DNA from: an uncultured Celeribacter sp.
GTDB taxonomy: Bacteria > Pseudomonadota > Alphaproteobacteria > Rhodobacterales > Rhodobacteraceae
Reading direction: 5' to 3'
DNA: 43,766 nucleotides
Assembly (NCBI GenBank): GCA_938008015.1
Contig: CALLMA010000049.1
Coordinates: 1 to 43,766, forward strand
Translations under genes and position numbers: made by a program
Notes under the pieces: model-generated
Database searches by the model: none
What the model was told of the DNA's origin: nothing
The model's input: only the letters and a program-made list of their open reading frames with translations
Shown here: in pieces, positions 14,449 to 23,192 of the stretch
Layout of the letters: each line of letters starts with the position of its first letter
Position numbering within the stretch: the first letter of the stretch is position 1

Positions 14449-15905
14449 TTCCTCTTTTAAATGCAAATTTAGACCAAATTAAATATGAAAAGCCGCGCTA
14501 TGATCGCTCTCAACTGACGGCTGGGATTGTGCATATTGGCGTTGGTAATTTTCATAGAGCGCATCAAGCTTGGTATTTGCACCGTTTGATGCAGCAGGGC
14601 TTGGCGCATGATTGGGCCATCATTGGCGCGGGCGTGCGCGCATATGATGGTGCGATGCGTGAAAAGCTCAAAAGCCAAGATTGTCTTACAACTTTGCTTT
14701 CTTTAGACCCCAAAGAACAAAGCATCGAAATCATCGGGCCGATGATTGATTACATAGAGATTGAAGCTGGAAATGCACCTCTTATTGAGGCGATGTCTCG
14801 GCCAGAAATTCGGATTGTTTCTTTAACAATAACGGAGGGTGGATATTATATTGATCCTGTAACAGGCCACTTTGATCTCCATCATGCAGATATTGTTCAT
14901 GATATCCAAAATCCAGATCAACCAAGCACGGCATTTGGTGCAATTATTGCGGCCTTAAAAATAAGAAGAGAAGAGGGCCGTGGGCCTTTGAGCTTGCAAT
15001 CATGTGATAATATTCAAGGAAATGGCAATGTCCTCAAGGCAACAATTCTTGGCTTGGCGCGTGCTATAGACTCTCAGTTGAGCGATTGGATCAATGAGAA
15101 CGTGAGTTTCCCTAATTCCATGGTTGACTGCATCGCGCCCTCGATTGGCGCAGATGAGATTGACCGCATATCAGATTTTGGGATCAAAGATGTCGCGCCT
15201 GTGATGCATGAGCCGTTTAGATTTTGGGTAAGCGAAGATAATTTCTGCGCCTCGCGGCCACCGTGGGAAAAATCGGGTATGATCTTGACGCAAGATGTCC
15301 ATACATATGAGGCGATGAAATTGCGTTTGCTCAATGGCGGTCATCAACTTCTCGCAAATGCAGGAGAACTCTTGGGGCTGGAGACAATAGCGGATTGTAT
15401 GTCTCACACACAAGTGAGCGCCTTCTTTAAAAAGGTCGCACAAAATGAAATCGCGCCCTATGTCCGTGCGGTGCCGCAAGTCACACCGTCAGACTATATC
15501 GAACAAATTTCTGTGCGCTTCATGAATCCACAAATCAAAGATTCGACGCGCCGCGTTGCTTTTGATGGCAGCTCTAGGCATCCTGGCTTTTTATTGCCTT
15601 CTATTAAAGAGGGCATAGAAGCAGGTACAAGCATTGAAGGGCTCGCCCTTTCTCAAGCGCTGTGGGCGCGTATGTGCGCAGGCGTGAGAGAAGATCAAAG
15701 CGCGATTGAAGCGAACGACCCAAATTGGAAATATCTGAACGAGGTTGCAAATCGGGCTATATTAGACCCTATTCAATGGCTTGAAGGGAATGATTGCTAT
15801 GCGCAGATTGCGCATCATCAAGACTTCCGTGAATCTTTTGTTAGGTGGATGCATTCTTTGCGTGATAAAGGCACATTGATCACTTTGAATGAATATCTAG
15901 CTTAA
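14436..15905 (+). CDS. mtlK: Mannitol 2-dehydrogenase MtlK (polyol-specific long-chain dehydrogenase)
   Basis: 489-residue NAD-dependent enzyme converting D-mannitol to D-fructose; family members also oxidise D-arabitol to D-xylulose and sometimes sorbitol. The N-terminal cofactor motif is VHIGVGNFHRAHQAWYLHR (about residues 32-50). The catalytic signature MKLRLLNGGHQLLA carries the family's Lys, Asn and His. Length is typical (about 490). The start ATG lies inside the end of smoS. The arabitol activity of this family would explain why a xylulokinase gene follows. Confidence 0.93.
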   Translation: MDELIPLLNANLDQIKYEKPRYDRSQLTAGIVHIGVGNFHRAHQAWYLHRLMQQGLAHDWAIIGAGVRAYDGAMREKLKSQDCLTTLLSLDPKEQSIEIIGPMIDYIEIEAGNAPLIEAMSRPEIRIVSLTITEGGYYIDPVTGHFDLHHADIVHDIQNPDQPSTAFGAIIAALKIRREEGRGPLSLQSCDNIQGNGNVLKATILGLARAIDSQLSDWINENVSFPNSMVDCIAPSIGADEIDRISDFGIKDVAPVMHEPFRFWVSEDNFCASRPPWEKSGMILTQDVHTYEAMKLRLLNGGHQLLANAGELLGLETIADCMSHTQVSAFFKKVAQNEIAPYVRAVPQVTPSDYIEQISVRFMNPQIKDSTRRVAFDGSSRHPGFLLPSIKEGIEAGTSIEGLALSQALWARMCAGVREDQSAIEANDPNWKYLNEVANRAILDPIQWLEGNDCYAQIAHHQDFRESFVRWMHSLRDKGTLITLNEYLA

Positions 15906-15940
15906 CGGCGATTTATGCACATGGCGTTGGAGGGGCAGAA

Positions 15941-17416
15941 ATGTTTCTGGGAATTGACTTAGGCACTTCAGCTATTAAGGCATGCATCCTTGATCACGGC
16001 GGTAAGATTGTCGGTACATCAACGGTCCCCCTAGAGGTTTCCCAGCCCATGAAGGGGGCAAGTGAGCAAAATTGCGAAGAGTGGTGGCAAGCCTGCTGCA
16101 AGGCGGTCAATGGGCTACAATCAGAGCTGCGAGGCAATATCCTGGGGATTGGCTTTTCGGGGCAAATGCATGGGGCGGTTGTTTTAGATCGGGAATATAA
16201 ACCCGTTCGTCCAGTTATGCTGTGGAATGATGCGCGATCATCGGCACAATGCGCGGCTTTAGAGACTAAATTTAAAAACTTAGGCGAAATAACAGGCGTT
16301 CCAACGATGGCAGGTTTTACTGCGCCAAAGTTGATGTGGATTAAAGAACATGAACCAGAGTTATTCACGAAAATAAAACATATTTTACTCCCGAAAGACT
16401 ATCTCGGCCTGCGTATGCATGGTCAGCTTGTCACTGATCCTTCTGATGCTGCTGGCACAAGCTTATTCGACCAAAAGAAACGCCAATGGTCAGATGAGAT
16501 CTGTCGGGCCTGTGGGATTGATATTCAATGTTTGCCGCGTGTTTTGAGTGGCAATGAAGCCGTTGGACCTCTTTTGAGCGTCCCCGCCAAAGAACTTGGG
16601 TTGAAAGAGGGAATTCCAATTGTTGCGGGTGCTGGGGATGCTGCGGCTGGGGCGATTGGAATTGGGGCCATTGCCGATGGGGATGGCTTTATTTCCTTGG
16701 GCACTTCTGGTCAGTTATTTTTAACGGTTGATGCGTATAAATCTGGATATAAAAATTGTATCCACAGCTACGCGCATACATTGCCTGATAAGTGGTTTTA
16801 TATGGCGGCCATGCTCAACGGAGCACGCCCTATTGCTTGGCTGTCTGAGCTTTTGAAGCGTCCAATTGATGAGCTTATGCGCGAAGCAGAAGCAGCTGAG
16901 GCTGGCCCTTTGTTTTTGCCTTATCTTACGGGAGAAAGGACGCCGCATGGAGATAGCGATATTCGAGCTGGTTTCGCACTTCTTGATGAGACAACAACCC
17001 ACGGCAATTTGATGTATTCTGTCGTAGAGGCGATTGCGTTTTCATTCGCGGATGCGATTGAAGCCTTATCAAAAACGCGCGTACCGCCGAAAAATTTGCT
17101 TGTTATAGGGGGTGGAACGCGTAGCGATTTCTTATTGCAAAAAATTGCGGACGCCATTGGTTGCACCCTTCATATCTCAAAAGAGGCGAATGTTGGCCCT
17201 GCGCTAGGGGCGGCGCGTTTGGCTGCATCTGGGGTTCAAGCCAATACGATAATGAGCTTTGAAAAGCCTAGCATCGTAAAGGTTTTCCGGCCAAGCGTGC
17301 AAGAAAACCAAAGAATGGCAAAGCGCTTTTTGGCTTACCGCGAGCTATACAGCGCTTTGAGATCTGTGCAAAAAAAACTCATGCACGAAGAAGATCTTCC
17401 TAACCCTAGCGCATAG
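15941..17416 (+). CDS. xylB: Xylulokinase XylB (FGGY carbohydrate kinase)
   Basis: 491-residue kinase, D-xylulose to D-xylulose 5-phosphate, feeding the pentose phosphate pathway. The N-terminal phosphate motif is GIDLGTSAIKACILD. The substrate-side GFSGQMHGAV has the Met-His pair of xylulokinases, WNDARS follows, and the proposed catalytic Asp lies in AGAGDAAAGAIG. The C-terminal FGGY region has LVIGGGTRSDFLLQKIADA. A strong ribosome site (GGAGGGG) precedes ATG 15941. It is the last gene of the operon and ends 15 bases from the convergent hslU stop; no terminator hairpin is visible there. Confidence 0.92.
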   Translation: MFLGIDLGTSAIKACILDHGGKIVGTSTVPLEVSQPMKGASEQNCEEWWQACCKAVNGLQSELRGNILGIGFSGQMHGAVVLDREYKPVRPVMLWNDARSSAQCAALETKFKNLGEITGVPTMAGFTAPKLMWIKEHEPELFTKIKHILLPKDYLGLRMHGQLVTDPSDAAGTSLFDQKKRQWSDEICRACGIDIQCLPRVLSGNEAVGPLLSVPAKELGLKEGIPIVAGAGDAAAGAIGIGAIADGDGFISLGTSGQLFLTVDAYKSGYKNCIHSYAHTLPDKWFYMAAMLNGARPIAWLSELLKRPIDELMREAEAAEAGPLFLPYLTGERTPHGDSDIRAGFALLDETTTHGNLMYSVVEAIAFSFADAIEALSKTRVPPKNLLVIGGGTRSDFLLQKIADAIGCTLHISKEANVGPALGAARLAASGVQANTIMSFEKPSIVKVFRPSVQENQRMAKRFLAYRELYSALRSVQKKLMHEEDLPNPSA

Positions 17417-17431
17417 GATTAGGCATTATTT

Positions 17432-18736
17432 TTATAACATAAATCGGCTTACGTCCGTTTGCGTCGCCATATCTTTAATGTGCTTTTGGACATATTCAGC
17501 GTTGATTTCGACATTAGAGCCTGATTGATCAGGTGCGTCGAATGATAATTCCTCAAACACGCGCTCCATAATTGTATATAAGCGCCGCGCTCCGATGTTT
17601 TCGACCGTCGTATTCACGTTGGCAGCGATCTTCGCGATTGCCTCTATGCCTTCAGACGTAAAGCTGACTGTAATGTCTTCAGTGCCTAACAGAGCTGAAT
17701 ATTGCAATGTGAGTGCATTATCGGTTTGGCTTAAAATCTTGATGAAATCATCTTCAGTGAGCGCACGAAGTTCCACTCGGATCGGCAAGCGGCCTTGAAG
17801 CTCAGGAAGCAAATCAGATGGTTTTGCAACATGGAAAGCACCTGAGGCGATGAACAGAATATGGTCTGTTTTTACAGTGCCGTATTTTGTTGAAACACTT
17901 GTCCCCTCAATGAGCGGCAATAGATCACGTTGCACGCCCTCACGAGAGACTTCGCCACCGCGTGCATCACTGCGCGCACAAACTTTATCTATTTCGTCTA
18001 GAAACACAATGCCACGCGTTTCAACGGCTTGAAGTGCAGCCTGATTGACAGCGTCATCATCTAAGAGCTTATCAGCTTCTTCTGAAAGCAAAAGATCGTG
18101 GCTTTGAGCAACGGTCATTTTCTTTTTGACAGTGCGAGATCCGAAAGCCTTGCCGAAAATATCACTGATATTCATCGCGCCGCCCATTTGAGGTTGGCCA
18201 GGAATTTCAATCATCCCCACAGAAGGCGCGGCATCTTGAACTTCTAGTTCGATTTCAGTGTCGTCCAGCTCACCATTGCGCAGCTTGCGGCGGAACATTT
18301 CGCGCGTTTGCTCTCGCGCATCAGAGCCTGCAATCGCCTCAATGACACGGCTTTCGGCCTCTTCAAGGGCTTTGGCTTTGACATCCTCACGCATCTGCTC
18401 GCGCGTTTGAACGATAGCGGCTTCCATAAGATCGCGAATAATCTGCTCTACATCGCGGCCAACGTAGCCAACTTCCGTAAATTTTGTGGCCTCAACCTTC
18501 ACAAAGGGAGCTTTGGCCAGCTTCGCTAAACGGCGAGAAATTTCCGTTTTCCCAACGCCAGTTGGTCCAATCATCAAAATGTTTTTGGGGTAGATTTCTT
18601 CGCGTAGCTCTTCATCAAGTTGTTGATGGCGCCAGCGATTTCTTAAAGCAACGGCCACAGCGCGCTTTGCATCTTTTTGACCTATGATAAAGCGATCAAG
18701 CTCTGAGACAATTTCGCGGGGAGTTAATTCAGTCAT
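17432..18736 (-). CDS. hslU: ATP-dependent protease ATPase subunit HslU
   Basis: 434-residue AAA+ unfoldase that caps the HslV peptidase. Walker A GPTGVGKT is at residues 57-64 and Walker B is [11 protein letters not shown]. The intermediate I-domain (about residues 110-215) and sensor segment [20 protein letters not shown] are present. The C-terminal tail SRFML is the segment that inserts into HslV. Its ATG overlaps the hslV stop as ATGA. Confidence 0.97.
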   Translation of the reverse strand: MTELTPREIVSELDRFIIGQKDAKRAVAVALRNRWRHQQLDEELREEIYPKNILMIGPTGVGKTEISRRLAKLAKAPFVKVEATKFTEVGYVGRDVEQIIRDLMEAAIVQTREQMREDVKAKALEEAESRVIEAIAGSDAREQTREMFRRKLRNGELDDTEIELEVQDAAPSVGMIEIPGQPQMGGAMNISDIFGKAFGSRTVKKKMTVAQSHDLLLSEEADKLLDDDAVNQAALQAVETRGIVFLDEIDKVCARSDARGGEVSREGVQRDLLPLIEGTSVSTKYGTVKTDHILFIASGAFHVAKPSDLLPELQGRLPIRVELRALTEDDFIKILSQTDNALTLQYSALLGTEDITVSFTSEGIEAIAKIAANVNTTVENIGARRLYTIMERVFEELSFDAPDQSGSNVEINAEYVQKHIKDMATQTDVSRFML

Positions 18737-19290
18737 TTTGATATCTTTTCTACAGTCAAGTTACCATTTGTATACACACAAATATCAGAAGCAATTGCCA
18801 TAGCCGATCGCGCAATCTCTTCGGCGTCTTTGCCCGTTTCCAGCAAACCTCTTGCGGCTGCGAGGGCAAAATTTCCGCCTGATCCGATGGCGGCAACATC
18901 ATGCTCAGGCTCAAGCACATCACCTGCGCCAGTGACGACGAGCAAATCTGTTCCATCAGTCACAATCAACATCGCTTCGAGCTTGGAAAGATATTTATCG
19001 GTACGCCAATCCTTGGCAAGTTCTACGCAGGCGCGTGCAAGTTGGCCTGGCGTCGCTTCAAGCTTTGTCTCCAAGCGCTCTAGCAAGGTGAAAGCATCAG
19101 CTGTTGAACCAGCAAAGCCCGCGACAACCTCATGACCACCCGGATTGAGGCGCCGTACCTTGCGTGCTGATCCTTTGATGACGGTTTGCCCGAGGCTCAC
19201 TTGCCCATCACCAGCAATAACAACTTCGTTTCCACGGCGAACTCCAATGATTGTTGTGCCATGCCAACCCGGAAATGTATCACTATGCAT
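18733..19290 (-). CDS. hslV: ATP-dependent protease peptidase subunit HslV
   Basis: 185-residue proteasome-like threonine peptidase. I chose ATG 19290, not 19302, because AGG lies about seven bases before it. That start gives an 11-residue propeptide ending in Gly11, with Thr12 as the expected catalytic N terminus after self-processing ([11 protein letters not shown]). Other landmarks are AGDGQVSLG and [17 protein letters not shown] propeptide of this kind is usual in alphaproteobacteria, whereas the E. coli protein has only Met. The gene is first in an hslVU operon separated from trxA by a terminator. Confidence 0.95.
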   Translation of the reverse strand: MHSDTFPGWHGTTIIGVRRGNEVVIAGDGQVSLGQTVIKGSARKVRRLNPGGHEVVAGFAGSTADAFTLLERLETKLEATPGQLARACVELAKDWRTDKYLSKLEAMLIVTDGTDLLVVTGAGDVLEPEHDVAAIGSGGNFALAAARGLLETGKDAEEIARSAMAIASDICVYTNGNLTVEKISK

Positions 19291-19362
19291 AGATTGCCTC
19301 ATTTTTATTTAGTGCTTTTATAATGCTGATTTTTATCATTCATTACGCAATCATGAAATTAT

Positions 19363-19403
19363 AAAAAAGAGGCGTCTGAATATATCATCGAGACGCCTCT
19401 TTT
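19363..19403 (-). terminator. Intrinsic terminator downstream of trxA
   Basis: Arms AAAAGAGGCGTCT (19365-19377) and AGACGCCTCTTTT (19391-19403) form a perfect 13-bp stem with a 13-base loop. Read on the minus strand it is followed by a run of six T, a classical Rho-independent terminator 12 bases after the trxA stop. The stem is also flanked by T on the plus strand, but no plus-strand gene leads into it. Between it and hslV about 70 AT-rich bases must hold the hslVU promoter. Confidence 0.9.
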
Positions 19404-19414
19404 AGATTGAATGA

Positions 19415-19735
19415 TTAAACTTCGCCTTCAATCCAGTCTTTCAATGCCGCTTTTGGAGCAGCACCAATTTTCGATGATGTTACTTCGCCACCCTTAAACA
19501 TGAAAAGAGCAGGGATAGAGCGGACACCGTATTTTGAAGGGGAATTTGGATTTTCATCCACATTCACTTTCACGATTTTGACCTTGCCATCAAGCTCGTC
19601 TGAAAGCTCTTCAAGCGCTGGGCCGATTTGCTTACAAGGGCCACACCATTCTGCCCAAAAATCAACAACAACAGGTGCGTCAGAGTTAATTACTTCAGCT
19701 TCGAATTGATCATCAGATACTGCAATAGTTGCCAT
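19415..19735 (-). CDS. trxA: Thioredoxin TrxA
   Basis: 106-residue cytoplasmic thiol-disulfide reductant. The active site WCGPC is at residues 30-34, the cis-proline loop is [12 protein letters not shown], and Asp25 (VVDFWAEW) is conserved. ATG 19735 has AGGAG upstream. It lies 55 bases after the addA stop in the same direction and ends in a strong terminator. Confidence 0.97.
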   Translation of the reverse strand: MATIAVSDDQFEAEVINSDAPVVVDFWAEWCGPCKQIGPALEELSDELDGKVKIVKVNVDENPNSPSKYGVRSIPALFMFKGGEVTSSKIGAAPKAALKDWIEGEV

Positions 19736-19790
19736 AATCTTTCTCCTAAATATGAACTTACCAAATAGGTAGTAACTGAGGTGGCTTGGG

Positions 19791-22700
19791 TCAAGCTGGA
19801 TAGGCTAAATTGAAGGATTGCATCACGAAATCGAGAGGAATTGGCATCAGCTTTGCCTCTTTTGTCCATAAAATAGCCACTTCAATTTGATGCTTGGGGT
19901 AAATGTTTCGAGCGGCAATCGCATATGCGGCGAGTTGGTTTAAAACCCCATCGGGGCATTGCGAATAATCCTCAGGCAAGACGCGGTTTGTTTTATAATC
20001 TATAATTTGGATTTTATCTTCGTGAATGAGTATTCGGTCAATAATCCCATGTATGATTTTAGAGCCTAATGCGGGGATTTTTGCTGAAAATGGCACCTCT
20101 ATGAGGGCATTTTCCTGAAAGACATTCCATTCATATGGCTCTAATATTACGTCACGCACTTCGCTCAGAAGTGCCGGAAGTTCTTCCTCGATGAGGGCAT
20201 CTTCGCTGTTGTTTAAAACGATGCGCGCCTCTTCTTCAAATGCATGTTCTTCCACATTGGGAAGGTATTCCAAAAGCGCGTGGATCTGTCTTCCACGGCG
20301 CATCGCGGCCTCACTATTACTTTCGCCTTCCTCACCCGCTAAAGCTTTTGCTCCTTGCAGCTGTGATGGAGAGATGTTGCGATCACTTTCGACATCTTGT
20401 GTCGGAATTTCTTTGTACCATTGAGGCAATTGGGCTTGTTGGCGTGTGGATGCATTGTTTGGTTCATGGCGCTCAGGCCACTCTCCAGATTGGTAGCGCA
20501 TCAGCCCAGTTTGATTGGCTTCAACACCTAGGTCTGTGAGCGCATCTTTGATAAGCGAGTACCATGTTGGATCATTTTTGCTTTCATTCCCAGCACCGCA
20601 AACAATCAGCCATTTTTCTGCACGCGTCATCGCAACGTAAAGGAGGCGGCGATCCTCTTCGATATCGGCTTGTTTGATACGATGTATTGCCTCTACAGCT
20701 TGTTCGGAGCGCTGATCCTTAGCACCACGCCAGACAATGCGTTTATCTCCAATATCAACAAGCGGATTACTTGGCTCTTTTGGGGTGCGCAATGTATCTG
20801 GTAAGATCACAATCGGCGCTTCTAATCCTTTTGAACCATGAGATGTCATCACGCGGACAAGATTTGCACTTTCTCCCAACACGCGTTTGACCTTAATTTC
20901 TTGGCTTGAAAACCAAGCTAAAAACCCCGTTAAACTTGGCGTTTCAACGCTTTCATATTGGCGCGCCTGATTGAGAAGCTCATTGATACCATCTTCGGCC
21001 TCTTCACCGAGGCGTGCGAGAAGGTTTGAACGCCCTTTATGCTCGATTAAAATACGCTCAAGCAGCTCATAGGGGCGCATATAGTCTGAATACTGCCGCA
21101 AATCATCGAGGATGTTTAAAGTTTGAGGCCATTGTTCCTTTTGTGAGCGCAGTGCTTGCCATAGGCTTGTGCTCGTCCGTCCATATGCGAGCCGATATAA
21201 ATCTTGTTCACTCCAGCCAAGCAGCGGCGATCTGAGGGCTTCTGCGAGGGAAAGATCATCATCTTGAAGAGATAGAAATGAGAGCAATGAAAGCAAGTCT
21301 TTGACGGCTAACTCCTCCCCTAGAGTTAACTGATCTGCGCCTGAAACAGGTATCTGAGCGGGATGCGACTTGAGGGCATTCAATAATGGCATAAAGAGGC
21401 CGGAACGATTGCGCACAAGAATGAGGATGTCACCAGCTTCAATTGCCGTTGGCTTTGGTTTTCCCTCTTTGTCTGTGCCTTTATCGATTGCGCCGTGTTT
21501 TATTAACTTGGCAACATGATCGGCAATTTTATCTGCGAGGCGGATGTTGTGATGTTCTGGTGCGACGAGATCTATGGGCTCATCCCAGGGCAAATCCGCT
21601 TGATCGTCTTTGACCCGCTCCATAAGCGGCCATAAATCTACGCGCCCAGGCATATCCTCAAAAAATGCGATGTGATTGGTTTGCCCTCCCACGCCTCGCC
21701 CATCTGTTTTTTTAAAGACATGGTCCGTTACGCCAAGAATGGCGGGAGAGGATCGAAAAGAATGCTCCATCGCTAAATCTTGCAAAGGTCGATCAATTGA
21801 TTCCAGACGTTTAGAAAACTCAGCCTTCATCTCGTTGAAAGCCTCAGGTGCTGCGCCTTGAAAGGAGTAAATGGATTGCTTTTGATCCCCAACCACAAAA
21901 ATCGTGCGCTCGACGTCCGATCTTGCACCTGCTCCTGCTGTAAATTCGCCAGCAAGATGTTCGACGACTTTCCATTGATCCGGGCTTGTATCTTGCGCCT
22001 CATCCACAAGAATATGATCAATTCCCCCATCAAGACGAAATAAAACCCATTCCGCTACATCAGAAATCGATAATAAGTCGCGCGCCTTCGTGATCATATC
22101 ATCAAAGTCTAAAAGCCCTAACACCTCTTTACGCCTATTATATTGTGGAAGAATTTCCGCGGCGAGTGCATGAAGTGCGATGGTGCGCTGGGCATCATAA
22201 TAACCCATCAGTTTTGGACGTGCGGCTTCAAGGCGTTGGATGAAGGCCTCAAGTTGGTGAAGGCCTGTTGGATGCGCTTTGATGGCCGCCTGACTTGGAA
22301 GCGGGCTATGCTTGGCGCCAAATTTTGAAATAAAAGGTATTTTACTTTTATCTGAAGAAAGGAGCTTTTTGCATAGGGTTCCAATGAGTTCTGACGATGG
22401 CTTTTGTTTTGAACAAAATTTCAGGAATGGCGCATTTTTTGCGTCGGTTTTCCCCCCCTGAGCAAAGGCGAGCGCGGCATCGGCAAGCATTTCATCTTCG
22501 CCTCCGATAAAGACCTCATGTATAAGAGCCTTCTCATTGAAATCCGCAGGCAGATTAAACCAGCTTAAAATCTCTGCTTTAGAGTATGTTTTAGAAAATT
22601 TAGAGCGGTTGCGAATGATTTGAGATGCTAAATCTGTTGCATCGAGATCCGTGATATATGCAGCTGCTTGATCTAATGAATTGTCTTGTGAGGTTTGAGC

Positions 22701-23192
22701 AATTTCATCCAAAACACCGCGCGTGAGCTCTTGCGATTTGGCTTCATCCATTTCTTTAAATTGTGCTGAAACGCCTGCTTCCATTGGAAAACGGCGTAGT
22801 AGTGCAGAGCAGAAGGAATGGATTGTTTGAATTTTGAGCCCACCTGGGGTTTCAACGGCGGTTGCAAAAAGCGTACGCGCTTTTTCAATCATCTCTTCGC
22901 TGAGTGTTTCTTCAGGATCTAAAGCTTGGAGTTCAATGCGTAGAGCCTCGGTTGGCTTCATCGACCATTCACCTAAGCGCTTGAAAAGCCGGTTTTGCAT
23001 CTCTGAGGCGGCGGCTTTTGTATAGGTTAGGCAAAGAATATGCTGAGGGGGTGTGCCTTGCAGCAAAAGCCTTGCGACGCGATCTGTGAGAACTTTTGTC
23101 TTGCCTGATCCCGCATTGGCTGAAAGCCATGTGGATACATTTGGTCGCGCAGCTAAGATTTGGCGATAGGTCGCCTCATTTGGAAATGTCAT
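19791..23192 (-). CDS. addA: Double-strand break repair helicase-nuclease AddA
   Basis: 1133-residue UvrD-like helicase with a C-terminal RecB-type nuclease, the catalytic subunit of AddAB that resects broken DNA ends for RecA. Walker A ANAGSGKT is at residues 25-32. Helicase motifs include [22 protein letters not shown] (motif II), [14 protein letters not shown] (motif III) and [17 protein letters not shown]. The nuclease centre [10 protein letters not shown]...IIDYKTNR lies near the C terminus. It is the alphaproteobacterial form. ATG overlaps the addB stop (ATGA). Confidence 0.96.
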   Translation of the reverse strand: MTFPNEATYRQILAARPNVSTWLSANAGSGKTKVLTDRVARLLLQGTPPQHILCLTYTKAAASEMQNRLFKRLGEWSMKPTEALRIELQALDPEETLSEEMIEKARTLFATAVETPGGLKIQTIHSFCSALLRRFPMEAGVSAQFKEMDEAKSQELTRGVLDEIAQTSQDNSLDQAAAYITDLDATDLASQIIRNRSKFSKTYSKAEILSWFNLPADFNEKALIHEVFIGGEDEMLADAALAFAQGGKTDAKNAPFLKFCSKQKPSSELIGTLCKKLLSSDKSKIPFISKFGAKHSPLPSQAAIKAHPTGLHQLEAFIQRLEAARPKLMGYYDAQRTIALHALAAEILPQYNRRKEVLGLLDFDDMITKARDLLSISDVAEWVLFRLDGGIDHILVDEAQDTSPDQWKVVEHLAGEFTAGAGARSDVERTIFVVGDQKQSIYSFQGAAPEAFNEMKAEFSKRLESIDRPLQDLAMEHSFRSSPAILGVTDHVFKKTDGRGVGGQTNHIAFFEDMPGRVDLWPLMERVKDDQADLPWDEPIDLVAPEHHNIRLADKIADHVAKLIKHGAIDKGTDKEGKPKPTAIEAGDILILVRNRSGLFMPLLNALKSHPAQIPVSGADQLTLGEELAVKDLLSLLSFLSLQDDDLSLAEALRSPLLGWSEQDLYRLAYGRTSTSLWQALRSQKEQWPQTLNILDDLRQYSDYMRPYELLERILIEHKGRSNLLARLGEEAEDGINELLNQARQYESVETPSLTGFLAWFSSQEIKVKRVLGESANLVRVMTSHGSKGLEAPIVILPDTLRTPKEPSNPLVDIGDKRIVWRGAKDQRSEQAVEAIHRIKQADIEEDRRLLYVAMTRAEKWLIVCGAGNESKNDPTWYSLIKDALTDLGVEANQTGLMRYQSGEWPERHEPNNASTRQQAQLPQWYKEIPTQDVESDRNISPSQLQGAKALAGEEGESNSEAAMRRGRQIHALLEYLPNVEEHAFEEEARIVLNNSEDALIEEELPALLSEVRDVILEPYEWNVFQENALIEVPFSAKIPALGSKIIHGIIDRILIHEDKIQIIDYKTNRVLPEDYSQCPDGVLNQLAAYAIAARNIYPKHQIEVAILWTKEAKLMPIPLDFVMQSFNLAYPA

